From Oscillospiraceae bacterium (GTDB lineage Bacteria > Bacillota > Clostridia > Oscillospirales > Ruminococcaceae), in assembly GCA_902363145.1 (NCBI GenBank), contig CABIZB010000001.1, positions 186,001-250,000 on the forward strand: a DNA stretch of 64,000 nucleotides. The letters run 5' to 3'. Of this stretch, positions 42,488 through 51,600 are shown one piece after another; the stretch's first letter is position 1, and each line of letters begins with the position of its first letter. Under the pieces are notes generated by a model that ran no database searches, was not told where the DNA came from, and saw nothing but the letters and a program-made list of their open reading frames with translations. The position numbers and the translations under genes were made by a program.

Positions 42488-45400
42488 GTGGAAACAATCA
42501 ATTACAATCGCTTTAAAGAGTCCTGTGAGGAATTCAAGAGTGCGTTCAGTGACAGCTTTTTCAGCAGCGGAAGGCTTTTCTGCCACCCTCTGCTCGATGG
42601 TGTGATCTATACGCCCTGTTCCCCTGAGGAGGCTAAAAGCAACAGTATGGATATCTGCCGCATGGCCGATATGCTGCTTATGTCCGCTGACGGAAAGGAA
42701 TATCTTCCCTTCAAGATAGCAGAGGCAAGAAAGATAGCTGCCGAGAATGGAACTGTCTATATCTCAAACCTGCTTTTTAAAGAGACATTCATGGCTTATG
42801 ACTGGATGATAGACGGCAAGCATGATACTCTTATTATCAGCGAGGAGCATATGAGAAAAGAGGGCAAGAACTATGCCCCCGTTACCCCGCTGACAAACGT
42901 TGTTCAGCCGTTCAAGAAGTTTACCAACCATTTTCTTTACAAGAAGGGCACTCTTGAAGAGCCTGCCGTTCTTGGCGATAAGGAGATAAAGGACAGACTT
43001 GACGCTCATTTAAAGGACGCTCTTTCCTCTTATGTGGGAACAGAGTATGTGGGCGAGCCTCAGTTTGATCTGTTTGACGGCAAGATAACTATGGACACCA
43101 ACGAGTCAAGGTGCATGGAGCTTGACAAGGGCATAAAGCTTGCCGATGAATTTGAAAAGAGCATGGAACCCAATGTTTCCGCATTCAAGAGCGGCGGCAT
43201 TGACTTTGACATGAAAAAATACATGGCGGCATTTTTTATGGCTGAGTCGGAAAAGTGCGGCGTAAAGACTGAGGAAAAGGACTTTGCTTCCTGCGAGACC
43301 ACCGAGGATATGGGCAAGGCTCTCAGAAAGCTTGTTTCCGAAAAGAACGGCTATGGCTTCAAATATACCGAGCCTGATGCCGAAAAGGCTGAAAAGCTGC
43401 TCAGGGCTGCAGAGCTTGGCTCTCCCGAGGGTGTAAAGGCTCAGGTATCCGAGCTGCTGAAGATCCGTCCCGCATTTGCAAGCGTGTTCAATCTGGCAAG
43501 AGCAGCGTCTCCTGCCGATGCTGAGAATATCGAGACTATTTCCGATTACTGGTGCTCCTCAGCACTTTCGGCTGCCGAGCTGGGCGAGTATCTGGCAAAG
43601 GCATATGTTCCCGCTGACTGCCGCTCTGCTGACGGCAAGCTTTGCTGCGGCGGTGCAAAGGCTTCCGTTATTCTGGAGGACCTTAAAAATGCGGCTGCCA
43701 AGTATAAGCTGAAAAACGTTCCCGCTGCCGATGAGCTTGCTGCATACTGCGAAGAGTTCGAGAAGCAGTCACGCACATACAACGGCACCGTTTTTGCCAC
43801 CAAGGAAGAAATGGAAAAGGCTGTCAAGAATGAAAAGGAGCTGGCTGACCTTTGCGCAGACCTTTCCGCTCTTGATGAAGCTGAGCTGAAAAAGCTCCGT
43901 ACATATATCTACGACATGAAGCTTGACAAGAAGACCACAGGCAAGTACCTGCTCAAGATCAAGCTTGCTCTCAACGACTGCGAGAAAAATCAGCTGAAGC
44001 TTCTCTGCACAGGCGTTTCTCTCAAAAATTACGACGAGCTGGCTGCTCTCAAGAAGAAGATCAAGGAGGGCGGCTTTGACGAAGTTGTGGCAGCTCCTTA
44101 CCTTGCCGAGATCAATGACGGTATGCTCAGCGCACAGCTCCGTGAGCTTACCGATATGTTCAAGACCATTCCCGATGCTGCCGCTGCCGACAAGCTGGAA
44201 AAGGATCTGGCTTCCGACAGGTTTGACAAGATGTTCAAGAGGCACTTCACTGCAAAGATTGCTTCCGCAAGGGACGGCTTTGCGAGAACTCAGATAAGCG
44301 AGATATGCAAGGATATCGAGACCGCTGCCGAGAAGGCTCTGGAGGATATTTCCAAGAAGCTTGATGAAGTAAAGTGCGGCGATGCGCTTAAAGCACCTTT
44401 CAGAAAGCAGATATCCCAGCGCTTTGAAGTTCTTGAAAAGCAGGCTGCCGACAAGGAATTTGAGGGCATTGCAACTGCCGACAAGGCTAAGCTTGACAAG
44501 ATGAGAGAAGTCATCAAGTCGGGCAGATTCAAGGCTGCGCTTACCGACAAGTACGCTGCTGACATTGAGAAGAGAGCCGTTGAGCTTGAAAATGCAGAGT
44601 TTGTAAAGAAGTGCGAGACCATTCCTCAGATGGACGCAAAGGCTCTGGCAGAGATCATCGTTCAGCTGGAAAGCGAAAAGTATCCCGAGGATATCGTCAA
44701 GAAGTATATGCCCATGACTGCCGAAAGAGAAAAGGCACTCAAAAAGGAAGAGCTTGCTCAGATGTGCAAGGATATTGCTTCCATGGACTTTGCAAAGCTC
44801 GATGCTCTTGAAGCAAAGCTGAAGGACGAAAAGTATGCTCCCGATATGACCGCAGGCTACTTTGATTCCATAATGGCAAGAAGAAAGGCTCTTTACAATG
44901 CCGAAGCAGACGGTCTCTGCAAGAACATCGGCAATATGCAGAAGCCTGAGCTTGCACAGCTCACCGAAAAGCTCAAAAACGAAAAGTATGATCCCGAATA
45001 TACCAAGAAGTATTTTGACGAGATCGACAAGCGCTTCAACAAGATCGAGACCGACAAGCTTGACAGTATGTGCAAGAATATCGAAAAGCTCAAAAAGCCC
45101 GAGCTTGAAAAGCTCACTGCCGATATCAGCGCACTGGGACTGCGCAAGGAGAATGCCGCTCCTTATCTGGGAAAGATAAGAAAGCAGGAGATATCCCTCA
45201 TCAAGTCCCAGCTTGAAAGTCTCTGCAAGAATATCCCCAATACTCCAAGAAAGGAACTTTCCAAGCTCAGAGAAGCCCTTACAGGCGACGATTTTGACAA
45301 GGAGCTTACCGCAAAATATATCGAGCAGATCGACAAGCGCACTGCCGAGCTTATCAAGAAGGAGCTTGCAGACCTTTGCAGCAACATTGCAGGTTCGCCC

Positions 45401-47293
45401 AAGGATAAGCTTATAAAGATGAAGCTCACCATCAGCGAAACTCCCGAATATGCCGAGGCTGGCAAGCCTTATGTTGAGCAGATCGAGAGCCGTCTCAAAG
45501 CTATTGACAAGGCTGAGTTTGATAAGCAGATGGCTTCCATCGACAAGCTTGACCGTGAAGCTCTTGAAAAGTTTGAGGAAGACCTTGAAAACCGCAAGCC
45601 TTCTCTTGATCCCAAGCTCTATGAGGCATCTGCCGCTAAGTGCAGGGAGAGGGGAGAGAAGCTTGAAAAGGCTGAGCTTGACAAGCTGACCGAAAATATC
45701 AAGAATGAAGATGTAAAGAAGCTCAACGAGATAAAGGATAAGATCCTCGAGGGTGACTTTACTCCCGAATATACATTCCCGTACATCAAGCGCCTTGACG
45801 ATGAGATCAATGACCGTCACGTCAAGTATTTCACAAAGCTTACCGAAAATATCAACGGTATGTCCCGTGCAGAGCTTATCGTTCTCCTTGAAAAGATCAA
45901 CAAGAACGAGGCACACTGCCCCGATGATATGCTCCAGCGCTACATCGGCAAGGTAAACTCCAAGATAAGAGAGGCAGACAGCAATATCCTTGCCCAGAAG
46001 TGCAGAAACCTTGGCACAACTACCGAGCATCAGAGCTTCGAACTTATCAAGGACATTAATGAGATGGATATCGACACCGAGACCAAGAAGCGTTTCATCA
46101 CTCAGGTTGAGCTGCACATCACTCACCTTAAGACTATTGAGCGTGACGGATACGTTGAAAAGCTCAAAACTCTCATGGCCGACAACAGTGTGACCGAGGC
46201 TCAGTTCTATGTTTCCGGCATTTCCAAGGCATTTGAAAGCTCCTTTATCAAAATACAGAACACATATGCAAGCACAGAGCAGTTTGAACTTCCTCTGCTG
46301 ATACATATGGTGACAATGGGCGTTCCCGAGGACTCCTTCCTGCTCACTCTTGACCAGCTCTATTATCAGGGAAAGAACGGTCTGGGACATATCCCTGTAG
46401 ATCAGATCGAGCGCTTTGAGGTGAAGAAGTCACTGTTTGCAGCTACTCTCCATGTTGTTGAGAAGAGCGGCAAATCCAGCGAGCTTCCCTGCGGAATCAA
46501 GAAGAATCTCGATAACCCTGTTAAGATGCTCAACGGAATACTGGGCGTTATCCAGAAGGATAAGGCTGCCGCAAAGCTGAGAGAAGCTGAGGACATCAAG
46601 GCTGCCGAGGAAGCAAAGCTCAAAGAGCTTGAAGAAGAGCGCCTTGCTATCGAGGCTGCAAGAGCTAAGGCAGAAGCTGCCGAAAAGGCTCCCGCACCCG
46701 TGCCTGCACCTGTTCCTGCACCTGTTCCTGCACCTGCTGCCGCTGCTGAAAAGGCTCCTGCCGCAAAGCCTGTTGATGCAGAAATTGAAAAGATAAAGCC
46801 CATCAAGCCTATTGAAGTGGTCGTATCCGCTGCTCATACCGAGGCACCCAAGCCCGTAGCCGCAGCGCCTGCAAAGCCTGTTGAAGCTCCCAAGGCTGCA
46901 CCTGCTGCTCCTATTAAGCCCGCTGAGGCACCTAAGCCTGTGGAAGCGCCTAAGCCCGTTGCACCTGTTAAGCCTGCAGAGGCTCCAAAGGCTGCACCTG
47001 CGGCTCCTGCTAAACCCGTTGAGGCACCCAAGCCTGTAGAAGCGCCTAAGCCGGCACCTGCACTCGCAGCTGTTAAGCCTGTGGAGGCACCTAAGCCTGC
47101 CGAGGCTCCTAAGGCTGTCGCTCCTGTTCCCGTAAAGCCTGCGGAAGCACCCAAGCCCGCTCCTGCACCTGCCGCATCTGCTCCCGTTGAGGCTCACAAG
47201 CCCAAGATCAGATTCTGCGACCAGTGCGGCGCAAAGATCACCAGCGAAACTGCAAAGTTCTGCGCTGAGTGCGGCAACAAGCTTATAAAGTAA
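42488..47293 (+). CDS. Giant helical-repeat protein with PH-like and zinc-ribbon ends
   Basis: Not a known family. A GTG at 42488 with GGAGG ten bases upstream is the likely start, giving 1601 residues. Domains in order: an N-terminal part of about 440 residues (mixed fold, unknown); about 16 helical repeats of 46-48 residues (about 445-1230) with the pattern LCKNI...L.KL...L....Y.......Y...I..R; a PH-like module (about 1258-1358) reading GHIPVDQIERFEVKKSLFAA; a short charged helix; a proline-alanine linker (about 1400-1571) built from APKPVEAPKP-like units; and a C-terminal zinc ribbon with CDQCGAKI and CAECGNKL. No signal peptide or transmembrane helix is visible, so it is probably cytoplasmic, perhaps a scaffold at the membrane or cytoskeleton. 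The frame is fully open and codon use matches its neighbours. Confidence 0.75.
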   Translation: METINYNRFKESCEEFKSAFSDSFFSSGRLFCHPLLDGVIYTPCSPEEAKSNSMDICRMADMLLMSADGKEYLPFKIAEARKIAAENGTVYISNLLFKETFMAYDWMIDGKHDTLIISEEHMRKEGKNYAPVTPLTNVVQPFKKFTNHFLYKKGTLEEPAVLGDKEIKDRLDAHLKDALSSYVGTEYVGEPQFDLFDGKITMDTNESRCMELDKGIKLADEFEKSMEPNVSAFKSGGIDFDMKKYMAAFFMAESEKCGVKTEEKDFASCETTEDMGKALRKLVSEKNGYGFKYTEPDAEKAEKLLRAAELGSPEGVKAQVSELLKIRPAFASVFNLARAASPADAENIETISDYWCSSALSAAELGEYLAKAYVPADCRSADGKLCCGGAKASVILEDLKNAAAKYKLKNVPAADELAAYCEEFEKQSRTYNGTVFATKEEMEKAVKNEKELADLCADLSALDEAELKKLRTYIYDMKLDKKTTGKYLLKIKLALNDCEKNQLKLLCTGVSLKNYDELAALKKKIKEGGFDEVVAAPYLAEINDGMLSAQLRELTDMFKTIPDAAAADKLEKDLASDRFDKMFKRHFTAKIASARDGFARTQISEICKDIETAAEKALEDISKKLDEVKCGDALKAPFRKQISQRFEVLEKQAADKEFEGIATADKAKLDKMREVIKSGRFKAALTDKYAADIEKRAVELENAEFVKKCETIPQMDAKALAEIIVQLESEKYPEDIVKKYMPMTAEREKALKKEELAQMCKDIASMDFAKLDALEAKLKDEKYAPDMTAGYFDSIMARRKALYNAEADGLCKNIGNMQKPELAQLTEKLKNEKYDPEYTKKYFDEIDKRFNKIETDKLDSMCKNIEKLKKPELEKLTADISALGLRKENAAPYLGKIRKQEISLIKSQLESLCKNIPNTPRKELSKLREALTGDDFDKELTAKYIEQIDKRTAELIKKELADLCSNIAGSPKDKLIKMKLTISETPEYAEAGKPYVEQIESRLKAIDKAEFDKQMASIDKLDREALEKFEEDLENRKPSLDPKLYEASAAKCRERGEKLEKAELDKLTENIKNEDVKKLNEIKDKILEGDFTPEYTFPYIKRLDDEINDRHVKYFTKLTENINGMSRAELIVLLEKINKNEAHCPDDMLQRYIGKVNSKIREADSNILAQKCRNLGTTTEHQSFELIKDINEMDIDTETKKRFITQVELHITHLKTIERDGYVEKLKTLMADNSVTEAQFYVSGISKAFESSFIKIQNTYASTEQFELPLLIHMVTMGVPEDSFLLTLDQLYYQGKNGLGHIPVDQIERFEVKKSLFAATLHVVEKSGKSSELPCGIKKNLDNPVKMLNGILGVIQKDKAAAKLREAEDIKAAEEAKLKELEEERLAIEAARAKAEAAEKAPAPVPAPVPAPVPAPAAAAEKAPAAKPVDAEIEKIKPIKPIEVVVSAAHTEAPKPVAAAPAKPVEAPKAAPAAPIKPAEAPKPVEAPKPVAPVKPAEAPKAAPAAPAKPVEAPKPVEAPKPAPALAAVKPVEAPKPAEAPKAVAPVPVKPAEAPKPAPAPAASAPVEAHKPKIRFCDQCGAKITSETAKFCAECGNKLIK

Positions 47294-47302
47294 TCTCTGA
47301 TC

Positions 47303-47328
47303 AGAACCGTCGGTCAACCGGCGGTTCT
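47303..47328 (+). terminator. Hairpin after the repeat protein
   Basis: AGAACCG...CGGTTCT stem with an inner CGG/CCG, followed by GTCTTTT; a weak terminator, so the GtrA gene may receive read-through. Confidence 0.6.
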
Positions 47329-47353
47329 GTCTTTTGAAGTGAAAGGACCTTTT

Positions 47354-47893
47354 ATGACAAGAAAAACCTTCCGAAAGATATTTTCCATACTGCCAAAGCC
47401 TCTGTGCGAGCTGTGCATGAAGTTTGAAAATGTGATAATATATGTGTTTTACGGCGTGCTCACAACGCTTATAAACTATGTCTCACATTTCGGACTCAGG
47501 CTTGCGTTAACTGACTTTTCGGGCGTGGATACCCACAGCTTTTCGGCGGTCATGGCGGCAATGGAAAATTCGGCGGTATCATCTGCGGGGGCGGCTACAT
47601 TCTCATGGGTGGTTTCGATGCTTTTTGCGTTTTTCACCAATAAATTCTTCGTGTTTGAGGCACACGACACCACTGCGAAAGCATATGTGAAGGAGCTGCT
47701 TTCATTTGCAGGAGGAAGACTTTTCTCATACGGCTGCGAGGTTATTATAATGTTCGCATTCGTCGATGTTATGCGCTTCAACGAGCTGGTGGTAAAGCTC
47801 CTGTGCGGCATACTTGTTATGATACTTAACTACTTTCTCAGCAAGCTTATCGTGTTCAGAAAGAAGAGCGCCGATGGGGACAAAACTGCCTGA
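47354..47893 (+). CDS. GtrA family membrane protein
   Basis: GtrA-like proteins are small four-helix membrane proteins thought to flip lipid-linked sugars for surface polysaccharide. The 179-residue product has about four helices, with the family pattern FYGVLTTLINYVSHF, SWVVSMLFAFFTNKFFVFE and LSFAGGRLFSYGCE, ending NYFLSKLIVFRKK. The ATG at 47354 has AAAGGACC five bases upstream. It is followed by a strong terminator. No glycosyltransferase lies next to it. Confidence 0.85.
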   Translation: MTRKTFRKIFSILPKPLCELCMKFENVIIYVFYGVLTTLINYVSHFGLRLALTDFSGVDTHSFSAVMAAMENSAVSSAGAATFSWVVSMLFAFFTNKFFVFEAHDTTAKAYVKELLSFAGGRLFSYGCEVIIMFAFVDVMRFNELVVKLLCGILVMILNYFLSKLIVFRKKSADGDKTA

Positions 47894-47943
47894 AAATGCT
47901 CATTTTATGCGAAAAACAGGATACTATGACTGAAAATCATGCT

Positions 47944-47976
47944 ATATGCCCCCGTATATAGGGGGGCATATCATTT
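47944..47976 (+). terminator. Terminator of the GtrA gene
   Basis: ATATGCCCCC / GGGGGGCATAT hairpin followed by CATTTTT. Confidence 0.85.
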
Positions 47977-47981
47977 TTGTA

Positions 47982-48003
47982 ATGTTAAATGCCAAATTAA
48001 CAT
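47982..48003. promoter_or_regulatory. Inverted repeat ATGTTAA-N8-TTAACAT before pflB
   Basis: Perfect seven-base half-sites spaced by eight bases and ending ten bases before the -35 box of pflB. The half-site TGTTAA is that of the redox repressor Rex (TTGTTAA-N4-TTAACAA), but the spacing differs, so the regulator is uncertain. Confidence 0.45.
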
Positions 48004-48013
48004 AAAAAAACAC

Positions 48014-48042
48014 TTGACAAATCAGGACGTATATTGTATTAT
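48014..48042 (+). promoter_or_regulatory. Promoter of pflB
   Basis: TTGACA, 17-base spacer, TATTAT. Transcription should begin near 48049. Confidence 0.85.
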
Positions 48043-48048
48043 ATAAGT

Positions 48049-48289
48049 AATAAGAAGTATTGCAGCCGTCTTGACCGTGCAGGGCAACAAACCTTGCGGT
48101 TTTTATGCGCAGTGAATAACCACTCAAACGGTATAGTTTGTTGGAATGTGCATAAGTAATGCGGATTTTACAGAAATTTTCGGTAAAATTTACATAGCGT
48201 GACGGAGCAACTGCGTATTTCATCTCACAGCACTACAAGGCTTTGTGCTGCATAAAGCGGCGCAAAAGATTGAAGGAGGAAAATATACT
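48049..48289 (+). other. Long 5' leader of pflB
   Basis: About 240 bases without a gene. No intrinsic terminator is visible and the sequence does not show the conserved core of the ZTP (pfl) riboswitch. The ribosome binding site AAGGAGG lies at 48273-48279. The length suggests some post-transcriptional control, of unknown kind. Confidence 0.5.
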
Positions 48290-50380
48290 ATGAGTCAAAT
48301 GCCACAGGAATGGGAAGGTTTCGTAGGCGGTCACTGGACCAAGGAAATCAATGTCCGTGAGTTCATCCAGAAGAACTACACACCTTATTACGGCGATGAA
48401 AGCTTCCTCGCCGGCCCTACAGAAGCTACCAAGAAGCTCTGGGCTGACGTTATGGAGCTTGCAAAGAAGGAAAGAGAAGCAGGCGGCGTTCTCGATATGG
48501 ATACAAAGGTTGTATCTTCTCTTACTTCTCACGCAGCAGGTTATATTGATAAGGATCTGGAGCAGATCGTTGGTCTCCAGACAGACAAGCCCTTCAAGAG
48601 AGCTCTTATGCCTTACGGCGGCCTGAGAATGGCTGAGAAGGCTTGCTCCGACAACGGCTACACCATTGATCCTGAAATCAAGCACATCTTCACCGAATAC
48701 AGAAAGACCCACAACGCAGGCGTATTCGATGTTTACACCCCTGAAATGAGAAAGGCAAGAACTGCTCATATCCTTACCGGTCTTCCCGATGCTTACGGAA
48801 GAGGAAGAATCATCGGCGACTACAGACGTGTTGCTCTGTACGGCGTTGACAGACTTATCGAAGACAAGCAGGAGCAGAAGGCTTTCTACACCTGCCCTAT
48901 GACTGAGGAAAAGATCCGTGCAAGAGAAGAGATCGCTGAGCAGATCAGAGCACTTGAAAACCTCAAGAAGATGGCTGAGATCTACGGCTGCGATATCTCC
49001 AAGCCCGCTACAACAGCTAAGGAAGCTGTTCAGGCACTTTACTTCGGCTACCTTGGCGCTGTAAAGGATCAGAACGGTGCTGCTATGTCCCTCGGACGTA
49101 CATCCACATTCCTCGATATCTATTTCGAAAGAGACTTCAAGAGAGGCATCCTCACCGAGGAGCAGGCTCAGGAGCTCATCGACCACTTCATCATGAAGCT
49201 CCGTCTCGTTCGTTTTGCAAGAACTCCCGAGTACAACTCCCTCTTCTCCGGAGATCCTCAGTGGGTAACTGAGTCCCTCGGCGGTATGGGCGTTGACGGC
49301 AGATCTATGGTAACAAAGAACTCCTTCCGTTACCTCCACACTCTCGAAAACCTTGGCACAGCTCCCGAGCCTAACATGACCGTTCTCTGGTCCACAAGAC
49401 TTCCTGAGCCTTGGAAGGAGTACTGCGCAAAGATCTCCATCAATACATCTTCCATCCAGTATGAGAATGATGACCTCATGAGAGTTATTCACGGCGATGA
49501 CTACGCTATCGCTTGCTGCGTATCTTCCATGGTTGTTGGTAAGGAAATGCAGTTCTTCGGCGCAAGAGCTAACCTCGCTAAGTGCCTCCTCTACGCTATA
49601 AACGGCGGTGTTGATGAGATCAGCGGCGTTCAGGTTGCTACCAAGTTCAGACCTATCACTTCCGAGTACCTCGATTACGACGATGTAATGGAGAAGTACG
49701 ACGACATGATGACATGGCTCGCAGAGCTCTATGTAAATACTCTTAACATTATCCACTACATGCACGATAAGTACTGCTACGAAAGCCTCCAGATGGCTCT
49801 CCACGACAGAGAAGTAAAGAGATACTTTGCAACAGGTATCGCCGGCATCTCCGTTGTAGCTGACTCCCTCTCTGCTATCAAGTATGCTAAGGTTAAGACC
49901 ATCAGAAACGAGCAGGGTATCGTTGTTGACTACCAGATCGAGGGCGACTTCCCCAAGTATGGTAACAATGATGACCGTGTTGATGAGATCGCTGAGGATA
50001 TCCTCAACAGATTCATGAACAAGATCCGTCAGCAGCACACTTACAGACATGGTATTCCTACAACCTCTATCCTTACCATTACTTCCAACGTTGTATATGG
50101 TAAGAAGACCGGTTCTACACCTGATGGACGTAAGCTCGGTGTGCCTCTTGCTCCCGGTGCTAACCCCATGAGCGGCAGAGATACTCACGGTGCTTCCGCA
50201 TCTCTCTCTTCCGTATCCAAGCTTCAGTTCTCCAACGCTCAGGATGGTATCTCAAATACCTTCTCCATCATTCCTGATGCACTTGGTAAGGACACAGGCG
50301 TATTTGTCGGCGACCTCGATATCGATGCTCTCTGCCCCAAGTGCGCTAATATCCCCAACACAAGCGATAACGACAGATAA
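48290..50380 (+). CDS. pflB: Pyruvate formate-lyase, large part lacking the glycyl radical domain
   Basis: PflB turns pyruvate and CoA into acetyl-CoA and formate in anaerobic fermentation. The 696-residue protein aligns with E. coli PflB (760 residues) from WEGFVGGHW through the ACCVS active site (C409, C410) to [11 protein letters not shown]. At that point the usual protein goes on for some 70 residues that carry the radical glycine. Here it switches to a short unrelated tail with CPKC (C682, C685) and stops at 50380. The missing domain is encoded by the next gene (50526-50768). Codons across the end are normal, and no reading of the intergenic DNA joins the two. So the enzyme must be assembled from two chains. 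Confidence 0.93.
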   Translation: MSQMPQEWEGFVGGHWTKEINVREFIQKNYTPYYGDESFLAGPTEATKKLWADVMELAKKEREAGGVLDMDTKVVSSLTSHAAGYIDKDLEQIVGLQTDKPFKRALMPYGGLRMAEKACSDNGYTIDPEIKHIFTEYRKTHNAGVFDVYTPEMRKARTAHILTGLPDAYGRGRIIGDYRRVALYGVDRLIEDKQEQKAFYTCPMTEEKIRAREEIAEQIRALENLKKMAEIYGCDISKPATTAKEAVQALYFGYLGAVKDQNGAAMSLGRTSTFLDIYFERDFKRGILTEEQAQELIDHFIMKLRLVRFARTPEYNSLFSGDPQWVTESLGGMGVDGRSMVTKNSFRYLHTLENLGTAPEPNMTVLWSTRLPEPWKEYCAKISINTSSIQYENDDLMRVIHGDDYAIACCVSSMVVGKEMQFFGARANLAKCLLYAINGGVDEISGVQVATKFRPITSEYLDYDDVMEKYDDMMTWLAELYVNTLNIIHYMHDKYCYESLQMALHDREVKRYFATGIAGISVVADSLSAIKYAKVKTIRNEQGIVVDYQIEGDFPKYGNNDDRVDEIAEDILNRFMNKIRQQHTYRHGIPTTSILTITSNVVYGKKTGSTPDGRKLGVPLAPGANPMSGRDTHGASASLSSVSKLQFSNAQDGISNTFSIIPDALGKDTGVFVGDLDIDALCPKCANIPNTSDNDR

Positions 50381-50403
50381 TCGCTTCCAAAGAATTATTT
50401 TGG

Positions 50404-50427
50404 CTGACGGTCTTTATAGGCCGTCAG
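50404..50427 (+). other. Hairpin between the two pfl genes
   Basis: CTGACGG-TCTTTATAGG-CCGTCAG, a perfect seven-base stem in the 145-base gap between pflB and the radical-domain gene. No T-run follows, so full termination is unlikely; it could slow polymerase or protect the upstream mRNA and so set the ratio of the two chains. Confidence 0.6.
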
Positions 50428-50525
50428 CATAAAATAAACCCCACAGTGTGTTTCTTATAGCCATATAAAAATACACTCATTCGGTATAATACAGATCCAC
50501 CTTTATTTTGAAAGGAGTTTTTACT

Positions 50526-50768
50526 ATGGCAGCAAATGAACAGCAGATCAAAAACCTGGTAGGTCTTCTTGACGGTTATGCAGTTAAGGGCGGCCACCAC
50601 CTCAACGTTAACGTATTCACACGTGATACTCTTCTCGATGCTCAGAAGCACCCCGAGAACTATCCTCAGCTCACTATCCGTGTTTCCGGATATGCAGTAA
50701 ACTTCATCAAGCTTACCAAGGAGCAGCAGGACGACGTTATCTCCAGAACATTCCACGCAGCTCTTTAA
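50526..50768 (+). CDS. Separate glycyl radical domain of pyruvate formate-lyase
   Basis: The 80-residue protein is the missing C-terminus of PflB. After a short start ([10 protein letters not shown]) it reads [20 protein letters not shown], matching the E. coli stretch that begins LAGLMDGY, then [16 protein letters not shown] with the radical glycine G55, and [18 protein letters not shown] at the end. It resembles the spare-part protein GrcA/YfiD, but here the large subunit has no domain of its own, so the chain is a required subunit and not a repair part. AAAGGAG lies about ten bases before the ATG. The activase gene follows after 17 bases. Confidence 0.92.
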   Translation: MAANEQQIKNLVGLLDGYAVKGGHHLNVNVFTRDTLLDAQKHPENYPQLTIRVSGYAVNFIKLTKEQQDDVISRTFHAAL

Positions 50769-50785
50769 TAGAAAGTATTCTGTAG

Positions 50786-51556
50786 ATGATAGGTTACATT
50801 CATTCAACAGAATCCTTCGGAACAGTCGACGGACCCGGTATTAGGTTCGTCGTCTTTTTCCAGGGATGTCCTATGAGATGCCTTTACTGCCATAACCCCG
50901 ACACATGGCAGTTCCACAGCGAAAAGCACCCTGATATCGGCAAGCCTGTTACCGTTGATGAGATCCTTGCCATGTACGATGGTGTCAAGGAATTCCTCAA
51001 GGGCGGCGGAATCACCTGCACAGGCGGCGAGCCAATGGCTCAGCTTCCTTTCCTTACCGAGCTTTTTGAAAAGGCTCATGAGAGGGGAATAAGCACCTGT
51101 CTCGATACCTCGGGAATAACATTCAATCCCGAAAATACTGCCGATGTTGACCGTCTGCTTGATGTTACCGATGTTATCATGCTTGATATAAAGCATATCA
51201 ATGACGAGGAGCACAAAAAGCTCACAGGTCACAGTAACAAGAATATTCTTGCTTTCGCTGAGTATGCAAGCAGCAAAAAGAAGCAGCTCTGGATACGTCA
51301 CGTAGTAGTTCCCGGAATCACTTACAATGAGAAGTATCTCCACGAACTGGGCATGTTTATCTCAAAGCTGAAATCCGTCAAGGCGCTCGATGTTCTTCCT
51401 TACCACGACATGGGCAAGGTAAAATATCAGAATCTTGGCATTGATTATCCTCTTAAAGATGTTGAGCCTCTTCCTAAGGCAGAAGCCGCAAAGGCCCGTG
51501 ATATCATTATGCAGGGTATCAAGGACGGTCTTGCCGCTGAATACAGCAAAAATTAA
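50786..51556 (+). CDS. pflA: Pyruvate formate-lyase activating enzyme
   Basis: PflA is a radical SAM enzyme that abstracts hydrogen from the glycine of PFL. The 256-residue protein has the cluster motif CPMRCLYCHNPDTW (C28, C32, C35), the preceding TVDGPGIRFVVFFQGC, and GGGITCTGGEPMAQ. Length matches the E. coli enzyme (246). In this locus its substrate must be the separate 80-residue chain or its complex with PflB. It has only a weak ribosome binding site and is close behind the radical-domain gene. A strong terminator follows. Confidence 0.95.
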   Translation: MIGYIHSTESFGTVDGPGIRFVVFFQGCPMRCLYCHNPDTWQFHSEKHPDIGKPVTVDEILAMYDGVKEFLKGGGITCTGGEPMAQLPFLTELFEKAHERGISTCLDTSGITFNPENTADVDRLLDVTDVIMLDIKHINDEEHKKLTGHSNKNILAFAEYASSKKKQLWIRHVVVPGITYNEKYLHELGMFISKLKSVKALDVLPYHDMGKVKYQNLGIDYPLKDVEPLPKAEAAKARDIIMQGIKDGLAAEYSKN

Positions 51557-51587
51557 AAGCCATTGTCCAATACGGACAATGGCTTTT
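51555..51587. terminator. Bidirectional terminator between pflA and malic enzyme
   Basis: Perfect 14-base stem AAAAGCCATTGTCC / GGACAATGGCTTTT with a five-base loop; it starts inside the pflA stop region and serves both converging genes. Confidence 0.9.
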
Positions 51588-51600
51588 GTGTTATATATAC

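Noticed and set aside
43769..46390. An 873-codon open frame on the minus strand opposite the repeat protein
   Set aside because: It mirrors the biased lysine and leucine codons of the plus-strand gene, has no ribosome binding site or homology, and lies wholly inside the larger gene.
46690..47200. Tandem DNA repeat or CRISPR-like array
   Set aside because: The repetition comes from a proline-alanine-lysine linker in a protein; units are irregular and there are no spacers.
48049..48289. A ZTP (pfl) riboswitch in the pflB leader
   Set aside because: The conserved core with the CCGCCUGGGCA-like end was not found.
48233..50188. A 651-codon open frame on the minus strand opposite pflB
   Set aside because: It is a shadow of highly biased pflB codons; PflB on the plus strand is certain.
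50287..50525. A simple frameshift in a normal pflB as cause of the split
   Set aside because: The large chain has an extra tail of about 27 residues and a 145-base gap with a new ribosome binding site follows; no one- or two-base change would restore a single chain.
50526..50768. The small gene as a GrcA/YfiD-type spare part only
   Set aside because: The adjacent PflB has no radical domain of its own, so the small chain is needed for basic activity, not only for repair.
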